From: Desulfobacterales bacterium
GTDB lineage: Bacteria; Desulfobacterota; Desulfobacteria; Desulfobacterales; SpSt-501
Direction: 5' to 3'
Length of the DNA stretch: 64,000 nucleotides
Assembly (NCBI GenBank): GCA_030834695.1
Contig: JAUQXK010000031.1
Coordinates: 88,079 to 152,078 of the forward strand
The translations under genes were made by a program, and so were the position numbers. The notes under the pieces are model-generated. The model saw only the letters and a list, made by a program, of their open reading frames with translations, made no database searches and was not told where the DNA came from. Every line of letters begins with the position of its first letter. The stretch's first letter is position 1. Below are positions 61,534 through 64,000 of the stretch, piece after piece.

Positions 61534-62298
61534 TTATTGGCCGCGTTTCGGAGAGCGCTTCCCGACGGCGGCACGGATTCGCTGAATAACGGAAGGCGAT
61601 GCGGCAACGGCGCCGCCTGCCGCAAGCGGTTTCCGGCCGGGTGGATGGGGTTTCCGGAATGAAGACTTCAGGTTTTTGTTCAACGTCTCCATGCGGATCC
61701 GGTAAGCGCCGGGAATGCCCGAATGTCGGGCCAAATAGCGGCTTAGTTCCATTGAATGCTCGACGAATCGGCCCTTAACCATCTCCTCCGCCAGGGAGAG
61801 TTTGAAGGCGAAGTTGTTCTTGGAGTCCTGAAACAGTCCTGCTGCCAAACGGTCGACGGCATCCACCAGCTCTTGGGGCGGATTCAACTGAACCAAACAA
61901 TGGGCCATGGCTCCGATGATGTGATGGGGTGAGTATCCCCGCCGGATCAAAATGCTGAACTCCTCCAGCGCGTTGCCGTAGCGGCACATCGCATGAAGGG
62001 CATGGGCCGAACCAGCCAAATCGTCTACAGAGGCATCGTCGCACCACCCCTGCCGTATAACGGCGATTTGTTCATCGGAGAGCTGTTCGAGCTCATCGGG
62101 GACAGTGCAGACCAACTCGGCTTCGAGCTGTTGGATCTGCTGCTCAATGGCGTTCTTGATGTCCGGCGGGAGTTGAGGCTCAGAATTAAGGCTCTTCTTG
62201 AAAAGCGCCAGCGCTTCTTCCTGGAGACCCTGAGCGCGGTAAGCGTCGGCTTCTTTGCGGATCAAGGCGCCGGTAATTTTTCCCAACATTCTATTCAT
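61534..62298 (-). CDS. TPR-like helical protein of unknown function
   Basis: This is a 254-residue soluble, mostly helical protein. The first 45 residues resemble one TPR unit (EADAYRAQGLQEEALALFKK). Later helices (SAHALHAMCRYGNALEEFSI) look TPR- or Sel1-like, and the C-terminal 45 residues are basic and low complexity (PGRKPLAAGGAVAASPS). No enzymatic motif is visible. A -10 element and an overlapping palindrome lie upstream. The gene converges on the acyl-CoA dehydrogenase-rubredoxin gene. Confidence 0.65.
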   Translation of the reverse strand: MNRMLGKITGALIRKEADAYRAQGLQEEALALFKKSLNSEPQLPPDIKNAIEQQIQQLEAELVCTVPDELEQLSDEQIAVIRQGWCDDASVDDLAGSAHALHAMCRYGNALEEFSILIRRGYSPHHIIGAMAHCLVQLNPPQELVDAVDRLAAGLFQDSKNNFAFKLSLAEEMVKGRFVEHSMELSRYLARHSGIPGAYRIRMETLNKNLKSSFRKPHPPGRKPLAAGGAVAASPSVIQRIRAAVGKRSPKRGQ

Positions 62299-62344
62299 CT
62301 TGTATTATGAATTAACTTCGGTGCCTGTGATGAGTGAAGCTTGG

Positions 62345-62370
62345 CTGCAGCGGAGCAGCTGCAGATTATA
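62345..62370 (-). promoter_or_regulatory. -10 element and overlapping palindrome upstream of the TPR-like gene
   Basis: On the minus strand TATAAT (62370-62365) is followed directly by a palindrome with seven-base arms CTGCAGC and GCTGCAG (62345-62351, 62358-62364). This would overlap the transcription start, as an operator would. No good -35 is seen. Confidence 0.35.
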
Positions 62371-62557
62371 TTAGCATTTTCTCTTTGCTTTCGCCAGCCC
62401 CTGTGCAAAAATTTTTAATCGTCCGGCTCCAAGGCGCGACCAGCGGTTGACGGCAAACGGCCTTTTCTAATTGTAAACGTTTTTCGGATTCATCCGTCTA
62501 ATCGGGTCAGGAGCATGTGGAGTGATTGGTTAACACGCAACCCTGAGAGTGTTTGGG

Positions 62558-62923
62558 ATGAAAAAAACCATCGCGGCATTCATCGCCTTATTGGCGCTGC
62601 TTCTGGCCATTCCGTGGGCCAGCAACGCCGGCCACGGTCATCATGGCCACACCCGCGTATTCGTCGGCGGCAGTTTTTGGGTCGGCCCTCCGCCTTTCTG
62701 GGGCCCTGCGCCATGGTACCCGCGATACTATTACGGCGGGCCGGTCTATTACGGTCCACCCCCCGCATTCGTCCAGCCGCCCGGCGGATATATCCAGCGC
62801 GGCCAAGAAGAATCGGACTACTGGTATTACTGCGACAACCCGCAAGGCTACTACCCGTACGTTAAATCCTGCCCGGGGGGCTGGATGAAAGTGGTTCCGG
62901 AAACCGTTCCTCCCAATCGTTGA
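62558..62923 (+). CDS. Exported Gly/Tyr/Pro-rich small protein
   Basis: This is a 121-residue secreted protein. The signal peptide (KKTIAAFIALLALLLAIPWA) is followed by a His-rich start (GHGHHGHTR). A low-complexity region dominated by Pro, Tyr, Trp and Gly then leads to a C-terminal unit of about 35 residues with YWYYCDNPQGYYPYVKSCPG near residues 88-107, found in many short proteobacterial exported proteins next to glycine-zipper lipoproteins. Two cysteines in the unit may form a disulfide. Function is unknown. It heads a run of three envelope genes. Confidence 0.75.
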   Translation: MKKTIAAFIALLALLLAIPWASNAGHGHHGHTRVFVGGSFWVGPPPFWGPAPWYPRYYYGGPVYYGPPPAFVQPPGGYIQRGQEESDYWYYCDNPQGYYPYVKSCPGGWMKVVPETVPPNR

Positions 62924-62948
62924 CGGGCACTAACGAGGAGTCATCCAG

Positions 62949-63524
62949 ATGAAACGTTCGCTATGGATACCGTTGTGGCTGGCCGTGCTGACAGCCAGCG
63001 GGTGTGCGACCATCCCGCCCGGCCCGAGTGTCATGGTGATGCCCGGCCAAGGCAAGTCGTTTGAGACGTTTCAGGCCGATGATTTCACCTGCCGGGAGTG
63101 GGCGCAGAACCGGGCGGGCTGGCAGGCAAACGAAACCGTGAACCAGAACCTTGCCGGCGGAGCCGTCGCAGGAGGGGTGCTCGGGGCTGCGGCAGGCGCT
63201 CTGATCGGGGCCGCGTCGGGCAACGTCGGCCCGGGAGCGGCCATCGGCGCTGGAGCGGGTCTCCTTGCCGGAGCCGCCATGGCCCACAACCAGGCCTACG
63301 GATCCGGGTGGGAGGTCCAACGTCGATACGACAATGCCTACCAACAGTGTATGTATGCCAAGGGCAACCAGATCCCGTCGGTGGAGCCGTCACCGGTGCG
63401 CAGCCGCTACGTCCCCCCGCCACCGCCACCGCGGCGTTATTCATCCACTGGGTACATGCCAAGCCCGCCACCGCCGCCTCCGGCGAACTATTATCCAGGG
63501 CAGTCTTCCGCGCGGATATACTAG
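62949..63524 (+). CDS. Glycine-zipper lipoprotein
   Basis: This is a 191-residue predicted lipoprotein with lipobox TASGC (Cys19). The body has a glycine-zipper segment of about 60 residues (AGGAVAGGVLGAAAGALIGA, then GAAIGAGAGLLAGAAMA) that can form a membrane helix pair. The C-terminal Pro-rich tail (YVPPPPPPRRYSS) is low complexity. The ribosome-binding site AGGAG lies close to the ATG. It is preceded by the Gly/Tyr/Pro-rich gene and followed by an OmpA-type lipoprotein with a second zipper, which suggests an envelope-integrity function. Confidence 0.8.
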   Translation: MKRSLWIPLWLAVLTASGCATIPPGPSVMVMPGQGKSFETFQADDFTCREWAQNRAGWQANETVNQNLAGGAVAGGVLGAAAGALIGAASGNVGPGAAIGAGAGLLAGAAMAHNQAYGSGWEVQRRYDNAYQQCMYAKGNQIPSVEPSPVRSRYVPPPPPPRRYSSTGYMPSPPPPPPANYYPGQSSARIY

Positions 63525-63626
63525 GGTAAACCGTCTTAAGTGATCAGCGATTTGCCAAAACGTCGCCGATGGTTTAAGATTTGATCGAAAGTCAAAAACC
63601 ATTCCTACGTTTGGAGGAGATTTAAC

Positions 63627-64000
63627 ATGCTGAAAGTATTAAAATTGGGGGTCGTATTGGTGACTCTCAGCGCGTTCGGTTGCGCTTCGATGGGCGAAAA
63701 GGAACAGACCGGCACCGCTGTCGGCGCCGGCGCTGGAGCGGTTATCGGCGGAGTGATCGGAGCCGCCACCGGCAAGCACAATCAGCGCGAGAAAGTAGCC
63801 ATCGGCGCGGCGACGGGCGCGCTGATCGGGGGCGTCCTCGGAAACCGGGTCGGAGCCTACATGGACAAACAGGAGCAGGATCTGCGCAACGCCATGGCCT
63901 CGACCGTTTCCCAGAACAACGCCACGATCCAGCGCAACAACGAACAGATGCTGACGGCCACCTTCAAGAGCGACCTGTTCTTCGATGTCAACTCCGCCAC
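63627..64000 (+). CDS. OmpA-family lipoprotein with glycine zipper (3' partial)
   Basis: The frame runs from the ATG at 63627 to the end of the window, 124 codons. It starts with a lipoprotein signal peptide ending SAFGC, then a glycine zipper (GTAVGAGAGAVIGGVIGAAT, then IGAATGALIGGVLGNRVGAY). A short amphipathic segment leads into the start of an OmpA-like domain (ATFKSDLFFDVNSAT). This order matches YiaD-type proteins, whose OmpA domain binds peptidoglycan. GGAGGAG lies upstream. The remaining roughly 90 residues of the OmpA domain are outside the window. Confidence 0.88.
   Translation, partial: MLKVLKLGVVLVTLSAFGCASMGEKEQTGTAVGAGAGAVIGGVIGAATGKHNQREKVAIGAATGALIGGVLGNRVGAYMDKQEQDLRNAMASTVSQNNATIQRNNEQMLTATFKSDLFFDVNSA

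Overview
This is 64 kb of a GC-rich bacterial chromosome with densely packed genes on both strands and no rRNA, tRNA, CRISPR array, insertion sequence or prophage that I can see. The gene content points to an anaerobic member of the Desulfobacterota (former Deltaproteobacteria). It has a split purH, an IscS/IscU pair of the type seen in sulfate reducers, an octaheme HAO-like cytochrome, a tripartite tricarboxylate transporter, several acyl-CoA dehydrogenases, a ligand-gated GspA/GspB-type ATPase pair and many small DUF proteins. The assignment is an inference from gene content and not from a marker gene.

Layout. 0-4.5 kb: the tail of tctC, then tctB, tctA and a Tam-like methyltransferase. 3.8-9 kb: an acyl-CoA dehydrogenase with an XRE-cupin regulator behind a consensus promoter carrying an inverted repeat, then mutM, a DUF3786 protein and purB. 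9-11.8 kb: a receiver-less sigma54 activator coupled to two tiny paralogous membrane proteins, a PilZ protein and trmO. 11.9-17.5 kb: acetoacetyl-CoA synthetase, threonine aldolase, and purH as two separate genes. 17.7-22 kb: an HD-GYP protein and a GspA-GspB-thioesterase operon. 22-26.6 kb: a lipid-linked sugar cassette (PIG-V-like transferase, GT2, HpnK-like deacetylase) converging on two methyltransferases. 26.7-29.3 kb: a rhodanese lipoprotein-like protein, an IscS homologue without its PLP lysine, and an IscU with an added zinc ribbon. 29.6-37.7 kb: a giant AsmA-like protein, a Cys-rich mini-protein, a PatB/MalY C-S lyase, a SYLF protein and a NodIJ-like ABC exporter. 37.8-44.4 kb: a LolD-FtsX-AttH export operon, an HD nucleotidase and an FKBP-methyltransferase fusion.

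44.5-48.8 kb is a visibly AT-richer island. It starts at one copy of a dispersed repeat and holds a DRR-repeat protein, a GluR0-like ligand-gated potassium channel, a 1.1-kb gene-poor stretch and a diheme cytochrome peroxidase-like protein. It ends at a decayed radical-SAM DNA repair locus. 50.5-58 kb: a YdjM-like membrane protein, class II photolyase, octaheme cytochrome, and an operon of DUF523/DUF1722, GldA-like and SDR-DUF2867 proteins, which resembles light/oxidative-stress gene sets of other bacteria. 58-64 kb: two flavin-binding PPOX-fold proteins, an EamA transporter, an acyl-CoA dehydrogenase fused to a rubredoxin-like domain, a TPR-like protein, and three envelope proteins. The last of these, an OmpA-type lipoprotein, runs off the window.

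The most unusual items are the lysine-less IscS with zinc-ribbon IscU, the sigma54 activator with paired 67-residue membrane proteins, the GluR0-like channel island, the ACAD-rubredoxin and FKBP-methyltransferase fusions, and the scarred radical-SAM/DUF4130 gene.
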